Source of the DNA: Clostridiaceae bacterium
GTDB lineage: Bacteria > Bacillota > Clostridia > Oscillospirales > Butyricicoccaceae
Length of the DNA: 64,000 nt
Direction of reading: 5' to 3'
Assembly (NCBI GenBank): GCA_009911355.1
Contig: QXXE01000004.1
Location: 46,845 to 110,844 of the forward strand
Every line of letters starts with the position of its first letter. The first letter of the stretch is position 1. Made by a program: the position numbers and the translations under genes. This document shows, one piece after another, positions 6,303 to 15,500 of this stretch. The notes beneath the pieces were generated by a model. The model did no database searches. It saw only the letters and a program-made list of their open reading frames with translations, and was not told the DNA's origin.

Positions 6303-6902
6303 ATGGTCAGAACGGCATTTATACAGCGCAAGGTGTTGGAATTATATCAGCTTATGGATACCATTTCCTATCCTATTCAACCGCAAAAGATTATCCCTTG
6401 TATCCCCAAAAGCTGCCGTATCCTTACCTATCAAACAATGGCCGAACTGAATCGCTGTTCTATCCGTGATATTGCTATCATGTGTAAAAGCAACTCCGGT
6501 GCGACCCATCATGATGTGGAACAGAACAGATATTTGATTCTCTATAACGCATCCATGAATCAGGGTAGGATTTTGTGGACACTCTGCCATGAAGTTGGTC
6601 ATATCTGTATTGGCCATCTTGAAACGATTGAGGAGGCTGAAATTGCCTATACGGATTGGCGGGAGCCATACGATCAGTTTGAAAGCGAGGCTGATTACTT
6701 CGCATGGAATATGATTGCTCCACTACCGATTATGCGCGAAATGGGCATCCGTACCGTTACGGAGATTCAAACTGTGTTTGGCCTATCATCCCAAGCTGCG
6801 GCACTTCAATATGACCGATACACAAAATGGTGCCGAAGCCACATAAAAACTGCGTGGGAAAACAATATGTTACGAGAGTTCCGCACTAAGCACAAATGTT
6901 GA
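6303..6902 (+). CDS. ImmA/IrrE-family metallopeptidase
   Basis: 199 residues; AGGAGG lies upstream. The zinc-binding HEVGH motif (near residue 97) is followed by a downstream acidic FESEADYFA segment (near 140) that supplies the third ligand, as in ImmA/IrrE. These proteases cleave an XRE repressor and induce a resident element. The gene is 64 nt downstream of the XRE gene on the same strand, the classic pair, and is closed by a strong terminator. Confidence 0.93.
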   Translation: MVRTAFIQRKVLELYQLMDTISYPIQPQKIIPCIPKSCRILTYQTMAELNRCSIRDIAIMCKSNSGATHHDVEQNRYLILYNASMNQGRILWTLCHEVGHICIGHLETIEEAEIAYTDWREPYDQFESEADYFAWNMIAPLPIMREMGIRTVTEIQTVFGLSSQAAALQYDRYTKWCRSHIKTAWENNMLREFRTKHKC

Positions 6903-6908
6903 CCACAG

Positions 6909-6938
6909 GAGCCGCCCTCTTTCGAGGGCGGCTTTTTC
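6909..6938 (+). terminator. Rho-independent terminator
   Basis: GCCGCCCTC-TTTC-GAGGGCGGC then TTTTTCTT, between convergent genes. Confidence 0.9.
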
Positions 6939-6939
6939 T

Positions 6940-7248
6940 TCACGCCCGAAACACAATAGACTCCTTTTGAGGTGCCATTTGATGATACACCTCCTGTATA
7001 GCCTCCCACAACTGATCTTCCGTACAATATTTCATATATTCCTGATGTGCGTACTCAGCACGCTCCTCATGATTCAACTTCCGATATTCGTACAGATCTC
7101 TTACTTGAGCCGCTATGCTGATAGGCTTTCGCTTTCGGAACGGCGTGATATAGATGTCCTCAATCCTATATGTGCAGTTTCCGTGATAATCCAACATTGT
7201 TCTAACAACGATTTCAACACGTTCCTTTTTCTCGTTTATAAATGTCAT
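6940..7248 (-). CDS. Unknown 102-residue protein
   Basis: ATG 7248 with GAGGTG upstream; the stop lies next to the convergent terminator. Beta-rich N-terminus (MTFINEKKERVEIVVRTML) and helical, charged C-terminus. No family recognised. It begins 13 nt after the methyltransferase-helicase stop, so it is the last gene of that operon. Confidence 0.75.
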   Translation of the reverse strand: MTFINEKKERVEIVVRTMLDYHGNCTYRIEDIYITPFRKRKPISIAAQVRDLYEYRKLNHEERAEYAHQEYMKYCTEDQLWEAIQEVYHQMAPQKESIVFRA

Positions 7249-7261
7249 ATTGACACCTCTA

Positions 7262-10200
7262 TTATTCAATCTTTTGTTCACCCCAAGCGATGTAGGACTT
7301 TCCATCCTCATCCACCTCACGAGACATGAGGAGGCTCATCAAATCGTAGTCCACGCCGAATCTGTCATAAATCTCGTCCAAATCGACATCCTGCCCTTTC
7401 ATGAAGAGGTTCAGCTTTTCTTTGGAAAGAACCATCTGCATCTGATTTGACTCAATGCTTCCAGCGTGTGTAATGAAATAGATATCCTTCCAGTCCGTTG
7501 AAGTAAAGCGGACAAACCGCATATAAAACTGGCTCATCCGAGCGTTGTTGTAGTGCAACTCTGGAATCAATATCTTATTCACGAACTCAAAGTTGACGGA
7601 GGAGGGGAGGCACTGCTGCGTGCAAAGCAGAATGCCATTCCCACTGTCCTTGAGCGTCTGTTTCAGCTTTCGGCGTCCGGCCAGTGTAGTCGTGCTGCCA
7701 GTAACTACAAACAATGGACGGTCTGGGAAACATCGGCGAATCTCATCTGCATATGCGGCCACAACATTCTTGTGACGAACACCAATCACCACGATCTCAT
7801 TTTTCCACCCATCCAGCATGGAGCAGACTTTTTCTATCTTGGTTGGTGTCTTGTCGCTGTTATACTCTTCCACAGTGTTGGGCGCAGCAGAAATTCTAAG
7901 TAGTAAAGTAATCTGCTGAATCAACGCCATCATGCTGTCCTTACGGCTGTTACCAGTAAGAGCAAAGTAGCGCTGCCGCATGAAATAAAACTCCTCCACC
8001 GCTTTCTTATAAACCGCTTGTTCCGCAAGGGAAAAAGAAACCTGCACCTGATGAATACGACGGATCTCTTTTCCGGTGATTTCCGCAAACGTCCGAGTAA
8101 TGACGGAATAGGACAGAATTTTGTTTAGTGCCTCAGCGTTGAAAATATCCTGGTTTTTCTTACCCACTCCAAAAACTGTAATTTTCTCCGGCAGATGGGA
8201 CTCAGCAAAGAGTGTGTAACCTGGTTTATAGGCGGGGATGGGTTTTCCATAGAAGGGGTTGTTTGAAATGCTCAAATAGTCCTTGCCATCGCTACCCTTC
8301 TCGTAATAATAGAGCGAATCCGCCCAGGATATCATGTTGTAAGAGTTGTTGTAGAGCAGTTCCAACTGAGGAGCACTCTCCGAAATATTGTTGCGGGTAA
8401 CGGTGCCGGTCATTGCCAGCTTAAAACGCACTTTCCGAAAGCAATCCAGCACAGCCTTAGTACGCTTGCTGTTAGGGTTAGTCATCTCGTCCGATTCATC
8501 AAAGACCAGGCAAACATTTCTGTTCCTAATTTTGATGTGGCGTTTAACTTGTTTCCGATACTTGGAAAGCATATTCAAAGTGATAATGACGAACTCTCCA
8601 TCCTGCACTGTGTTCAAATCAGCAAGGTTACGGATCATTCGATAGTTGGTCATGCCATAATTCTTGAATACCAAATCCCAGTTATTCTTGATGGAGATAG
8701 CTGTTGATACTACCCAGACATTCCTTGCCCCTTGGTGTTCCATCCGATACCGGCCAGCAGAGATACCAGCCAGCGTCTTACCGCCACCCTGTTCCCACTG
8801 CAGCAGGTGATAGTGCTTTTGAAGTACAAGGTTCAAATCGTGGCGTTGGATTTCATTGAGGTATATCCATTCTTCGTTTTCCTGATCGTAAACGGTAAAC
8901 TCCGACAGAAAACGGGCAATCTCAGCGTTCTCCTCCATATCCGCAAAAGGCTTTGTTTCCCGTTCATAATTTCTCTGCTTACGCCGAATGAGGCGGGCAA
9001 AAGGCTCCAATCCCGTATTTTCTACCTGTCCCGAAGCGAGAGCGTAAAAAGGGATAGGCTCTTTCATATCTGGGGTCATGGTCTGCCGAGCTTTTTTACT
9101 GTATCCTTTGTGGATCAGTCCGCTGTCCTGCTTGACCAGCCGCACGATATCACGGTCGGGCTTTCTGTTCTGAGAGCGGATAACTCGACGAAGGTAGGCC
9201 AAAACCTTGGGCTGGGTAATGCGGATTTTTGCCCACTCTTCATACTTCATTCCGTCTGGCTGTTTCTGATTTTCAAAACGGTAAAGATATTCCTGGCATT
9301 TCGCATATTTGTCTACCAGTTTGGGATTGTTCTTAATGTGGTACAACATTTTCTGTACCTGATAATGAAAATCATCTTCGTTTTCACCACGAGATACCAG
9401 CTTAACACGGGTGCGCTCTGAAGACATCCGCTCCTTTGCTTGTTTGATAATTGCCTCCTGAACCACATCGAGCAGGTCGCTGGCGTGCTCCATACTGGAA
9501 ATGTTGAACCAATTAGCGGTATTCAGCTCATATTGGTTTCCAGTCTCCTCATCGGTCAGCTTGCGCTGCCAAAAGAGAATTTTAGTGGCATAGTCCTCTA
9601 CACCCAAGGACTTAAAAGCGTCTTTCTGGACTGAAACCTGCCCTAAGAAGCTGAACAACTTCTCCAGTTCATTCCGCTTGGCACTGTCCAAATAATCATC
9701 AGCCAGAAAAGAGGCAGGAACGACGATAGCCATAATCCCCAAGGGCTTTAACAGCTGGGCGGCTTTCAGGCAGTAGTACATCTGAGAAATGATTTCCCCC
9801 TGTGGTGTGTCCCATTTCAGATTAAACGGCGGATTTCCCACGATGTAGTCAAAACGCATATCTGGCTCGTAGAAACGGATATCCTTGTGTTCCAGATTTG
9901 CGGTAGGGTAGAGGTAATGCGCTACCTTGTGAGATTTGATATCCAGCTCGCACCCATAGAAGTTTGCCTCTACTGGCATATAGTTACAAAAGTTAGCAAT
10001 TCCAGAAGTGAGATCAGCCACAGTCTCTCCCATTCCAACGCCCAGCACATTCATGATGAACTGGCACAGAACTGGAGGGGTAAAAAATTGGCCGTTTTCG
10101 ATTTCTTTCTTAGCCTCAGAGAACTCGTAATAGTTGGCGAAATCAGAACGCTTCAGGCCATGCAGCCCACCGTCCCCAGTGTAGGCGTTGAAAATATCCT

Positions 10201-10315
10201 CACGGGTAATTCCCTCACGCTCCGCCAGATCCTGATCGACAAGGTAGAGAATCTTTTCATTCAGTTCCTGACGGGCCTCCTGTGGGATTCTCTCATTGTG
10301 AAACGTGTATTTCAT
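7262..10315 (-). CDS. N6-adenine methyltransferase - SF2 helicase fusion
   Basis: 1017 residues from ATG 10315 (AGGTGG upstream). The N-terminal third is a gamma-type adenine methyltransferase: motif I DLTSGIANF near residue 75 and catalytic NPPF near 160, then VVPASFL. The C-terminal half is a SNF2/SF2 helicase: Walker A QGGGKT near 507, DESD box (LVFDESDEM), MTGT motif III, and a C-terminal ATP-binding domain. No nuclease domain is apparent. Such fusions in large phages and plasmids (DarB-like, Eco57I-like) protect DNA from restriction or modify it on entry, which is the likely role here. Its leader has a TATAAT followed at once by the AACGAACAAAATCA motif. Confidence 0.9.
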   Translation of the reverse strand: MKYTFHNERIPQEARQELNEKILYLVDQDLAEREGITREDIFNAYTGDGGLHGLKRSDFANYYEFSEAKKEIENGQFFTPPVLCQFIMNVLGVGMGETVADLTSGIANFCNYMPVEANFYGCELDIKSHKVAHYLYPTANLEHKDIRFYEPDMRFDYIVGNPPFNLKWDTPQGEIISQMYYCLKAAQLLKPLGIMAIVVPASFLADDYLDSAKRNELEKLFSFLGQVSVQKDAFKSLGVEDYATKILFWQRKLTDEETGNQYELNTANWFNISSMEHASDLLDVVQEAIIKQAKERMSSERTRVKLVSRGENEDDFHYQVQKMLYHIKNNPKLVDKYAKCQEYLYRFENQKQPDGMKYEEWAKIRITQPKVLAYLRRVIRSQNRKPDRDIVRLVKQDSGLIHKGYSKKARQTMTPDMKEPIPFYALASGQVENTGLEPFARLIRRKQRNYERETKPFADMEENAEIARFLSEFTVYDQENEEWIYLNEIQRHDLNLVLQKHYHLLQWEQGGGKTLAGISAGRYRMEHQGARNVWVVSTAISIKNNWDLVFKNYGMTNYRMIRNLADLNTVQDGEFVIITLNMLSKYRKQVKRHIKIRNRNVCLVFDESDEMTNPNSKRTKAVLDCFRKVRFKLAMTGTVTRNNISESAPQLELLYNNSYNMISWADSLYYYEKGSDGKDYLSISNNPFYGKPIPAYKPGYTLFAESHLPEKITVFGVGKKNQDIFNAEALNKILSYSVITRTFAEITGKEIRRIHQVQVSFSLAEQAVYKKAVEEFYFMRQRYFALTGNSRKDSMMALIQQITLLLRISAAPNTVEEYNSDKTPTKIEKVCSMLDGWKNEIVVIGVRHKNVVAAYADEIRRCFPDRPLFVVTGSTTTLAGRRKLKQTLKDSGNGILLCTQQCLPSSVNFEFVNKILIPELHYNNARMSQFYMRFVRFTSTDWKDIYFITHAGSIESNQMQMVLSKEKLNLFMKGQDVDLDEIYDRFGVDYDLMSLLMSREVDEDGKSYIAWGEQKIE

Positions 10316-10328
10316 ACAGTCACCACCT

Positions 10329-10343
10329 TGATTTTGTTCGTTA
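10329..10343 (-). promoter_or_regulatory. RACGAACAAAATCA leader motif
   Basis: Minus strand, directly after TTATAAT and before the Shine-Dalgarno of the methyltransferase-helicase. Confidence 0.6.
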
Positions 10344-10406
10344 TTATAAGAAGTTGTGGATGGAGGCTTTTGAGTGGAGTCCTCCAAGAACCACGCCCCT
10401 ATTCTT

Positions 10407-10436
10407 ATTACAGAGGCAATTCAAATCTTGCTAACC
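10407..10436 (-). promoter_or_regulatory. Left-arm promoter element 1
   Basis: Minus strand GGTTAGCA-N15-CTGTAAT; upstream of the methyltransferase-helicase. Confidence 0.8.
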
Positions 10437-10450
10437 ATGAAAGAGTAATT

Positions 10451-10726
10451 TTATTCGTCCTGATACATTCCGCGTTCTTTATATAACTTGTTGCACTCAC
10501 GGAAGTGGATGATATAGAGAATACTAATTTTATCCCCGACTTCAAGCTCAGGGAAGAATTTGGAGTCCAACTCGCATGAGGTTTTAACATTCATCATCCT
10601 AACGTGAGGAACACTTATCCTGCCTCCACATTTATCAACTGCATATTTTTCAATACAGTCAAAACCAAGTGTATTGGCAGCTTCCGCTGCCTTGACAGAC
10701 TTTTCAGAAAACTCTTTAAGTTTCAC
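10451..10726 (-). CDS. Unknown 91-residue protein
   Basis: GTG start at 10726 chosen because GGAGG lies 7 nt upstream. N-terminal helix rich in Lys/Glu, then a beta-like segment (GGRISVPHVRMMNV, ELEVGDKISILYII). No family recognised. Follows the 10765-11010 gene in the same transcript. Confidence 0.7.
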   Translation of the reverse strand: MKLKEFSEKSVKAAEAANTLGFDCIEKYAVDKCGGRISVPHVRMMNVKTSCELDSKFFPELEVGDKISILYIIHFRECNKLYKERGMYQDE

Positions 10727-10764
10727 GCTAACACCTCCATAAAAGGACTGTTTTGTCTGTCTTT

Positions 10765-11010
10765 TCAGGCATCGTCTCGGCATAATTTCCAATATGCCTC
10801 AAAATCGTCACCCTCCTCGTTCTCCCAAGAATCTCCTACCTGCCCATTGCGATATTGGCACACATCGAACATATTGTAATCCACATCGTCGTTAAGTAAA
10901 TCACTGTCTGCGATAGCGTCCGCAAGACGCACGGCCTGGTCAATATCCTTAACAGGGAAAATAGTCTCATGCCCGTTCCGGATATAGATAAGAGTAAGCT
11001 GAACATTCAT
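10765..11010 (-). CDS. Unknown 81-residue acidic protein
   Basis: ATG 11010, GGAGG upstream. Acidic C-terminal half (SWENEEGDDFEAYW). The MNVQLTLIYIRNGHETIFPV opening is shared in style with other small left-arm proteins. Promoter element 2 lies directly upstream. Confidence 0.75.
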   Translation of the reverse strand: MNVQLTLIYIRNGHETIFPVKDIDQAVRLADAIADSDLLNDDVDYNMFDVCQYRNGQVGDSWENEEGDDFEAYWKLCRDDA

Positions 11011-11028
11011 ATCAATACCTCCATTTTT

Positions 11029-11058
11029 AATACAAAGCAAAGCGGAACTTTGCTAACC
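11029..11058 (-). promoter_or_regulatory. Left-arm promoter element 2
   Basis: GGTTAGCA-N15-TTGTATT; a weaker -10 half. Overlaps the stop region of the upstream gene. Confidence 0.65.
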
Positions 11059-11910
11059 AATCTCACTGGTATATTTTTGAGTGACCTTTGCAACTGCCTC
11101 TAAAAAGCGCTCCCACTCCAGATTATACTCTTCAGTGGCCCAATGGTGATACTGCCGAATCATAGGCCAGACCGTAGTAGCAACTTGGGTGCTGTTCAGA
11201 TGCTTTACCAACTGAACAAAATTAGTGATCTGCAACCACGCTCTATTCCTTATTACAATAGCACCCCAAGAATCCGCATAGATGAACTTTTCCGGTCTTA
11301 GAACGCCAAAATATTTCTTCATGTAGTACGACGTTGGCTTCCCAATATCATCCGCTGGTGGCCTCCACATCTGACTGAAATAGTCACTGTGGTTAATGTA
11401 AAGATCGTCACCACTTAAAAACAGTTGACACTGGCTTTTCCCATCGAAAGGAACAGATGCAAATTTCCGTATCCCTTTCAGTTCCTGCGGCTTTTGTACC
11501 TTCTTGCCAGAGCAAAGCACTGTATACTCCGATGTTGGGAAAATGAACTCTTTACAGAAGTTATCGGGAGTGGTCAATGTGAATGTGACCGGCACAACAA
11601 GCGCCCCGTTTTTCCATAGTTGGTACTTACAGAAGTCGTACCATACACCATCGCTGGCGTCCTGATGCAGCGTAGCAATGCACGTTCCAACCGATGTATT
11701 GAACCGTAGCACATGGACGATGGAACCTTTACGTTCCATCGTCTTGTGCTCATCCGCGCTGGCAAGCATTTTGTTGATGTACTCTATATGGGATTGATCG
11801 TGACACTCGGAGATTTTGGCGTTCGGATAATGCTCCTGAGCCACCTCCATAGTGGGGTAATATAGCTTCAGAAACGTACCGTCTTCCGCCATAATTGTGA
11901 ACCGTTTCAA
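11053..11910 (-). CDS. Unknown 285-residue protein
   Basis: TTG start at 11910 inferred from GGAGG 8 nt upstream; no ATG fits better. No family recognised. The C-terminal third contains KFIYADSWGAIVIRNRAWLQI and a Trp/His-rich helical end. Its own promoter element 3 lies on the 3' end of the preceding gene. Confidence 0.75.
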   Translation of the reverse strand: MKRFTIMAEDGTFLKLYYPTMEVAQEHYPNAKISECHDQSHIEYINKMLASADEHKTMERKGSIVHVLRFNTSVGTCIATLHQDASDGVWYDFCKYQLWKNGALVVPVTFTLTTPDNFCKEFIFPTSEYTVLCSGKKVQKPQELKGIRKFASVPFDGKSQCQLFLSGDDLYINHSDYFSQMWRPPADDIGKPTSYYMKKYFGVLRPEKFIYADSWGAIVIRNRAWLQITNFVQLVKHLNSTQVATTVWPMIRQYHHWATEEYNLEWERFLEAVAKVTQKYTSEIG

Positions 11911-11937
11911 AATAAACACCTCCAATTCTTATTCCTA

Positions 11938-11967
11938 TTTACAGGCAGAAAACGGAGTTTGCTAACC
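11938..11967 (-). promoter_or_regulatory. Left-arm promoter element 3
   Basis: GGTTAGCA-N15-CTGTAAA, upstream of 11053-11910. Confidence 0.8.
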
Positions 11968-12320
11968 TATTTCCAGATAGAAAGTTCCTCGTCCAGAAAA
12001 ATCCCAAGCGTTCCCTCCGTAATCCCATAGGTCTGATCTTTCATGCCTACCTCCGCATGGGTATGAGCAATCCGCAATCTGGTAGGCGGACGGTCGAATC
12101 CGAGGGAAGAATGGTATATCCCGTTAAGTCGGGCCAGTGCCTGAAGAAAATCTCCCATCCCAGCGACATTTTTCAAGCTGTCCAGAATTTCCTCCCAGGT
12201 GTTTTCACAGTAGTCGCTTGATCCCATCCGTTCCAACTCGGTCTTGTCACCATTGATTTCCTCAGAGACATAATATTTGCCACTTTGCGGGGAGTAAAAG
12301 TAAATCTGCCGTCGTGTCAT
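11967..12320 (-). CDS. Unknown 117-residue protein
   Basis: ATG 12320 with GGAGG. It opens MTRRQIYFYSPQSGKYYVSEEING. No family recognised. It is the last gene of a run of seven closely packed genes (15815 to 11967) apparently read from element 5. Confidence 0.75.
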   Translation of the reverse strand: MTRRQIYFYSPQSGKYYVSEEINGDKTELERMGSSDYCENTWEEILDSLKNVAGMGDFLQALARLNGIYHSSLGFDRPPTRLRIAHTHAEVGMKDQTYGITEGTLGIFLDEELSIWK

Positions 12321-12333
12321 GATAAAACCTCCA

Positions 12334-12885
12334 TTATTGCCGAATCGAAAGTAGGAACCCAATCCTATCTGGGTTATGCTCCATCCAGTCCTTTGGGTAC
12401 ACGAACAGAGAGGGAAACTTGCTAAACTGAACGCTATACCCAATGTAAACCAAGGCGTTCGTGCCCACAGCCTCCACGACATTTACCAGATACCAAGGAT
12501 TGTAGTATCCAATCACGGCACGTCCATCCTCCATACGGGCGGTGATCTCCACCGGCGTTGCGCCGGTCTTGCTGTCCTTGCCCTGTTTCCACGGCTTTAC
12601 CAGAGCTTTCCATTCTTTGATTTTTTCCACAGTAGCGGTACAGGCCAGCACAGAATCTCCACGCTTGACCTCCCGCTCCACCATCTCATAAATCTTCCGC
12701 ATCTCCTCGCCCTCCGGCAACCCATCCGGCTTTTCGGCAAGCAGCACTGCCGAGATCCCATCGGTAACGATCCACTTATCCCATGCGGCATGAATGCCGG
12801 GTTTTACTGCCGACTTTCGCTCCTCAAGGCGTGCATTTTCATTGGCAATAATATTGCTCAGTGCCGCAATTTGCTTCTTTGTCAT
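12334..12885 (-). CDS. Unknown 183-residue protein
   Basis: ATG 12885 overlaps the stop of the preceding gene as ATGA, so translation is coupled. No family recognised. Contains WDKWIVTDGISAVLLAEKPDG and a C-terminal beta-rich end, a pattern reminiscent of clamp-like or bacteriophage host-modifying proteins but not assignable. Confidence 0.75.
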   Translation of the reverse strand: MTKKQIAALSNIIANENARLEERKSAVKPGIHAAWDKWIVTDGISAVLLAEKPDGLPEGEEMRKIYEMVEREVKRGDSVLACTATVEKIKEWKALVKPWKQGKDSKTGATPVEITARMEDGRAVIGYYNPWYLVNVVEAVGTNALVYIGYSVQFSKFPSLFVYPKDWMEHNPDRIGFLLSIRQ

Positions 12886-13835
12886 ACAGATCTCCTCCTC
12901 ATGCACTGCTCCACAAACTCCTGGACATAGGCGGCGCTTCTGAATTTGATATCTACACGACCATTTTTGAACAGTTTGATAAATTTGACCTTGCTCATAT
13001 TACAAGTGTCGAACTCATTTACCTTGGTCGTGTATTTGCACAACTCAGGAAACCACAGCGCGGCTTCACCCATGCGTCCACACTGATACCACGCCAACGC
13101 ATCCAGTAAGGTATGAAGATTCTCGTTCGGCTTCCACTCCAGCCCCCAGCTCCACTGGTCATCACAGTAACACCAACCACTGGTCAGCCGAAGCGTGTCG
13201 TTCTTGATTTCAAACTTTTCTTTCCCGTCCCAGTTCTGGTGACAGCAATTCCATGTGCGCTCCAGGAACTCGTTCATAGCCTGCTCCTGGAAAGAGAAAC
13301 CTCCCAGCTGGACGAAAATCTCATCCACGATCTGTTCATAACGAAGGGGGAGCGTTCTCATAGCCTCGCTATACTTGCTTTCTTCCTGATGGTAGACCTC
13401 CATCTGTTCCTTAAACTGGTCGATTTGCTCATCACTCATCTCACGATATCCACCCCAAGGCAGCTGCGGTTCTTTTGGTGGGGTAGGGATAAGATGTTCC
13501 AGAATTATTGAGCTATCCAGCTCCACGGTATATTTCCGGCTAAAGTAGTCCACGATTGCCTTAATAAATCGCTTATTTCGTTTTTGCATCATCTCGTAGA
13601 TGTGCTCATCATCACACTTAAAGCTGTTACAAGTGATGTATGTTCCATAACTATCGTTCCCAAGGATCTGCCGCTGCTCATATCTCGTGTCGGATATGAC
13701 ATTCGCAATTTTTTGGAGTGCCGGCCCAGATTTGTCAAACGCATCCTGGTGTCGCAGACAAAACGCCTTGTCCTCCTCAGAAATTCTGTTATCCGCCTTG
13801 ATCTCCACGGACGCGAACTTATTAAGCAGACTCAT
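12882..13835 (-). CDS. Unknown 317-residue protein
   Basis: ATG 13835 lies inside the end of the upstream gene (14-nt overlap). No secure family. It has a helical N-terminus, IVDYFSRKYTVELD near residue 95, and a C-terminal WYQCGRMGEAALWFPELC segment. Part of the element-5 operon. Confidence 0.75.
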   Translation of the reverse strand: MSLLNKFASVEIKADNRISEEDKAFCLRHQDAFDKSGPALQKIANVISDTRYEQRQILGNDSYGTYITCNSFKCDDEHIYEMMQKRNKRFIKAIVDYFSRKYTVELDSSIILEHLIPTPPKEPQLPWGGYREMSDEQIDQFKEQMEVYHQEESKYSEAMRTLPLRYEQIVDEIFVQLGGFSFQEQAMNEFLERTWNCCHQNWDGKEKFEIKNDTLRLTSGWCYCDDQWSWGLEWKPNENLHTLLDALAWYQCGRMGEAALWFPELCKYTTKVNEFDTCNMSKVKFIKLFKNGRVDIKFRSAAYVQEFVEQCMRRRSV

Positions 13836-14532
13836 CTAAATTCTCCTCACTTTCAATGTTTTGTACTCCACTTAACACCTTGTCCAGATTAGCGGAGGTA
13901 ATGGTGTTAAAAAGCTCCTCCAGAATGCGCGGCGTATATGTCCGTGTTTCCAAATGCTCATGGTATTTTGTCATCTCATTCTGCAGGTTCATCAAACTGG
14001 ATACCGTGCCAGAACGATGAATAGTTCCAAGCATATCGCAGACATCCTTGCACTGACGGCGGCGCTGACGAATTTCCTGCAATGCCTTGTAGAGTTTGAA
14101 CCCGTCCACTACATTGGCGTTAGTGAACTCGATCTTGTGAAGCATATCCTCCTGCGCTTTGTCCGCTACACGGACTTGATCTGAATAATAGGAGAGAAGC
14201 ACCCGCATAATGCGCCCTGTTTCGTACATCTGCCCAATCATATCGGGCAGCGTATCAAGATACACGCTGGCCTGTTCCTCAGTAATTTCAGCCCTAAGAG
14301 TACCTGAATTATCGAAAGGCATATGTGCTGTATCACAAGGAAGAATTTCCACCTCCGACTCCCTGATCTGACCCTTGACAGCATTGTTAAAATTCATCCG
14401 CATGAAGTTGTCCACCTTCTGCCGGTCGCTGAACCGATGGGCTTTATCCAGATCAACCCATACAGCCTCATTCCGCAGTTTTACAAGACTGAGATATTTC
14501 CCAGACTCACAGTGCCGAATAACATATTCCAA
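13822..14532 (-). CDS. Unknown 236-residue protein
   Basis: ATG 14532. The N-terminal beta-like domain (EYVIRHCESGKYLSLVKLRNEAVWV) resembles small left-arm proteins; the long helical middle (about 90-220) is coiled-coil-like. Overlaps its downstream neighbour by 14 nt. Confidence 0.75.
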   Translation of the reverse strand: MEYVIRHCESGKYLSLVKLRNEAVWVDLDKAHRFSDRQKVDNFMRMNFNNAVKGQIRESEVEILPCDTAHMPFDNSGTLRAEITEEQASVYLDTLPDMIGQMYETGRIMRVLLSYYSDQVRVADKAQEDMLHKIEFTNANVVDGFKLYKALQEIRQRRRQCKDVCDMLGTIHRSGTVSSLMNLQNEMTKYHEHLETRTYTPRILEELFNTITSANLDKVLSGVQNIESEENLDESA

Positions 14533-14538
14533 CGGAAC

Positions 14539-14655
14539 TCACTCCTCCTTATAGCGCCGCACCACCATGTCGGCATATCTGTTTGCTTTTTTCTCCTGAA
14601 TGGAGTCATAGATTAGCTTGATTGCTACGATAGCCACACAGAACAGAACCTCCAT
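14539..14655 (-). CDS. Small membrane protein, 38 residues
   Basis: ATG 14655, with AAGGAGG 9 nt upstream inside the end of the preceding gene. One hydrophobic helix (VLFCVAIVAIKLIYDSI), then a basic tail. It fits exactly between two operon genes, which supports it being real despite its size. Confidence 0.6.
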   Translation of the reverse strand: MEVLFCVAIVAIKLIYDSIQEKKANRYADMVVRRYKEE

Positions 14656-14656
14656 G

Positions 14657-15484
14657 TCATTGCGCCTCCTTCTGTTCCACAAGGTATAAAGCAAAGTCAT
14701 ACTCGGTTTTGCTAACCGCGTAACAAAGATTATTCTTGCAGAGCTTATAGACGGTTTTGGGCTTGCTCTCTTTTCTGTCCCATCTGCTGCCATACCAGGT
14801 GGTTACACCCTCATCTTTCTCCGGCGTCCAGCCGTCTTTGACCAGAGACACGACGAACTCCCGCAACTGCATGATTTTTCCTTCGGAGCGGATAAACCCC
14901 TCCAACTTGGCCCGCGCCTTGCCAAAACGCACCGGTGTCATGGTATCTGCCCAGCCAAAGTATTTTGCCTTGACTTTCTCCAGCTCGGCCTGCTGTCTGG
15001 CTTTCTCGGCATCCTCCTCAGCTTGGCGTTCCGCTTGCTTCTGCCGTTCTGCCTCCTCTTTCTTAGCGTAGAAGTTCTCCCGATGCTCGGCAAACCAATT
15101 CGCAGCTGTCAGATCAAACTGGCGGACAAATTCAATCTGTGCGTTTCCAATAAAATTGCCAGCTTCAATTCGTCCAAACAGATCGACCATCAGGGTTGTC
15201 ATAGTATCCACATGGTCACGCTTGGCGGCGTCTCTGATTTTCTCCACCGTGTACCAATCAGGATGGGACATCCACTGCCAGCGCAGACCATCATGAACAC
15301 CTTCAAAAAAGATGCACAGCTTGAACTGTGGCACTCCCTGCTCATCGGGGAAGTCACGAGTCTTGTAGATTGTGCCGTCCACCTGCTGCACATCATACCA
15401 GTGGCGCACCATCTTATTGCCATCCGAACCGTACTCAATCACCCTCCGGCGTTCAAAGGGCGTAGTCAATTTATCCAGCGTCAT
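14657..15484 (-). CDS. Unknown protein with central coiled coil
   Basis: 275 residues from ATG 15484, preceded by GGAGGAG. The N-terminal domain is beta-rich; residues about 145-185 (KKEEAERQKQAERQAEEDAEKARQ) are a charged coiled coil; the C-terminal basic domain has WTPEKDEGVTTWYGSRW. No family recognised. Confidence 0.8.
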   Translation of the reverse strand: MTLDKLTTPFERRRVIEYGSDGNKMVRHWYDVQQVDGTIYKTRDFPDEQGVPQFKLCIFFEGVHDGLRWQWMSHPDWYTVEKIRDAAKRDHVDTMTTLMVDLFGRIEAGNFIGNAQIEFVRQFDLTAANWFAEHRENFYAKKEEAERQKQAERQAEEDAEKARQQAELEKVKAKYFGWADTMTPVRFGKARAKLEGFIRSEGKIMQLREFVVSLVKDGWTPEKDEGVTTWYGSRWDRKESKPKTVYKLCKNNLCYAVSKTEYDFALYLVEQKEAQ

Positions 15485-15500
15485 AGTTGCTCTCCTCCTT

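Noticed and set aside
12400..12430. Possible additional left-arm promoter (TTGCTAAAC)
   Set aside because: Only the upstream half is similar; it lies in a coding region and has no CTGTAAT at 15 nt.
14692..14722. GGTTAGCA inside the 3' end of 14657-15484
   Set aside because: Upstream half is perfect, but the downstream half reads TTGCTT; kept only as a weak possibility for the 38-residue gene.
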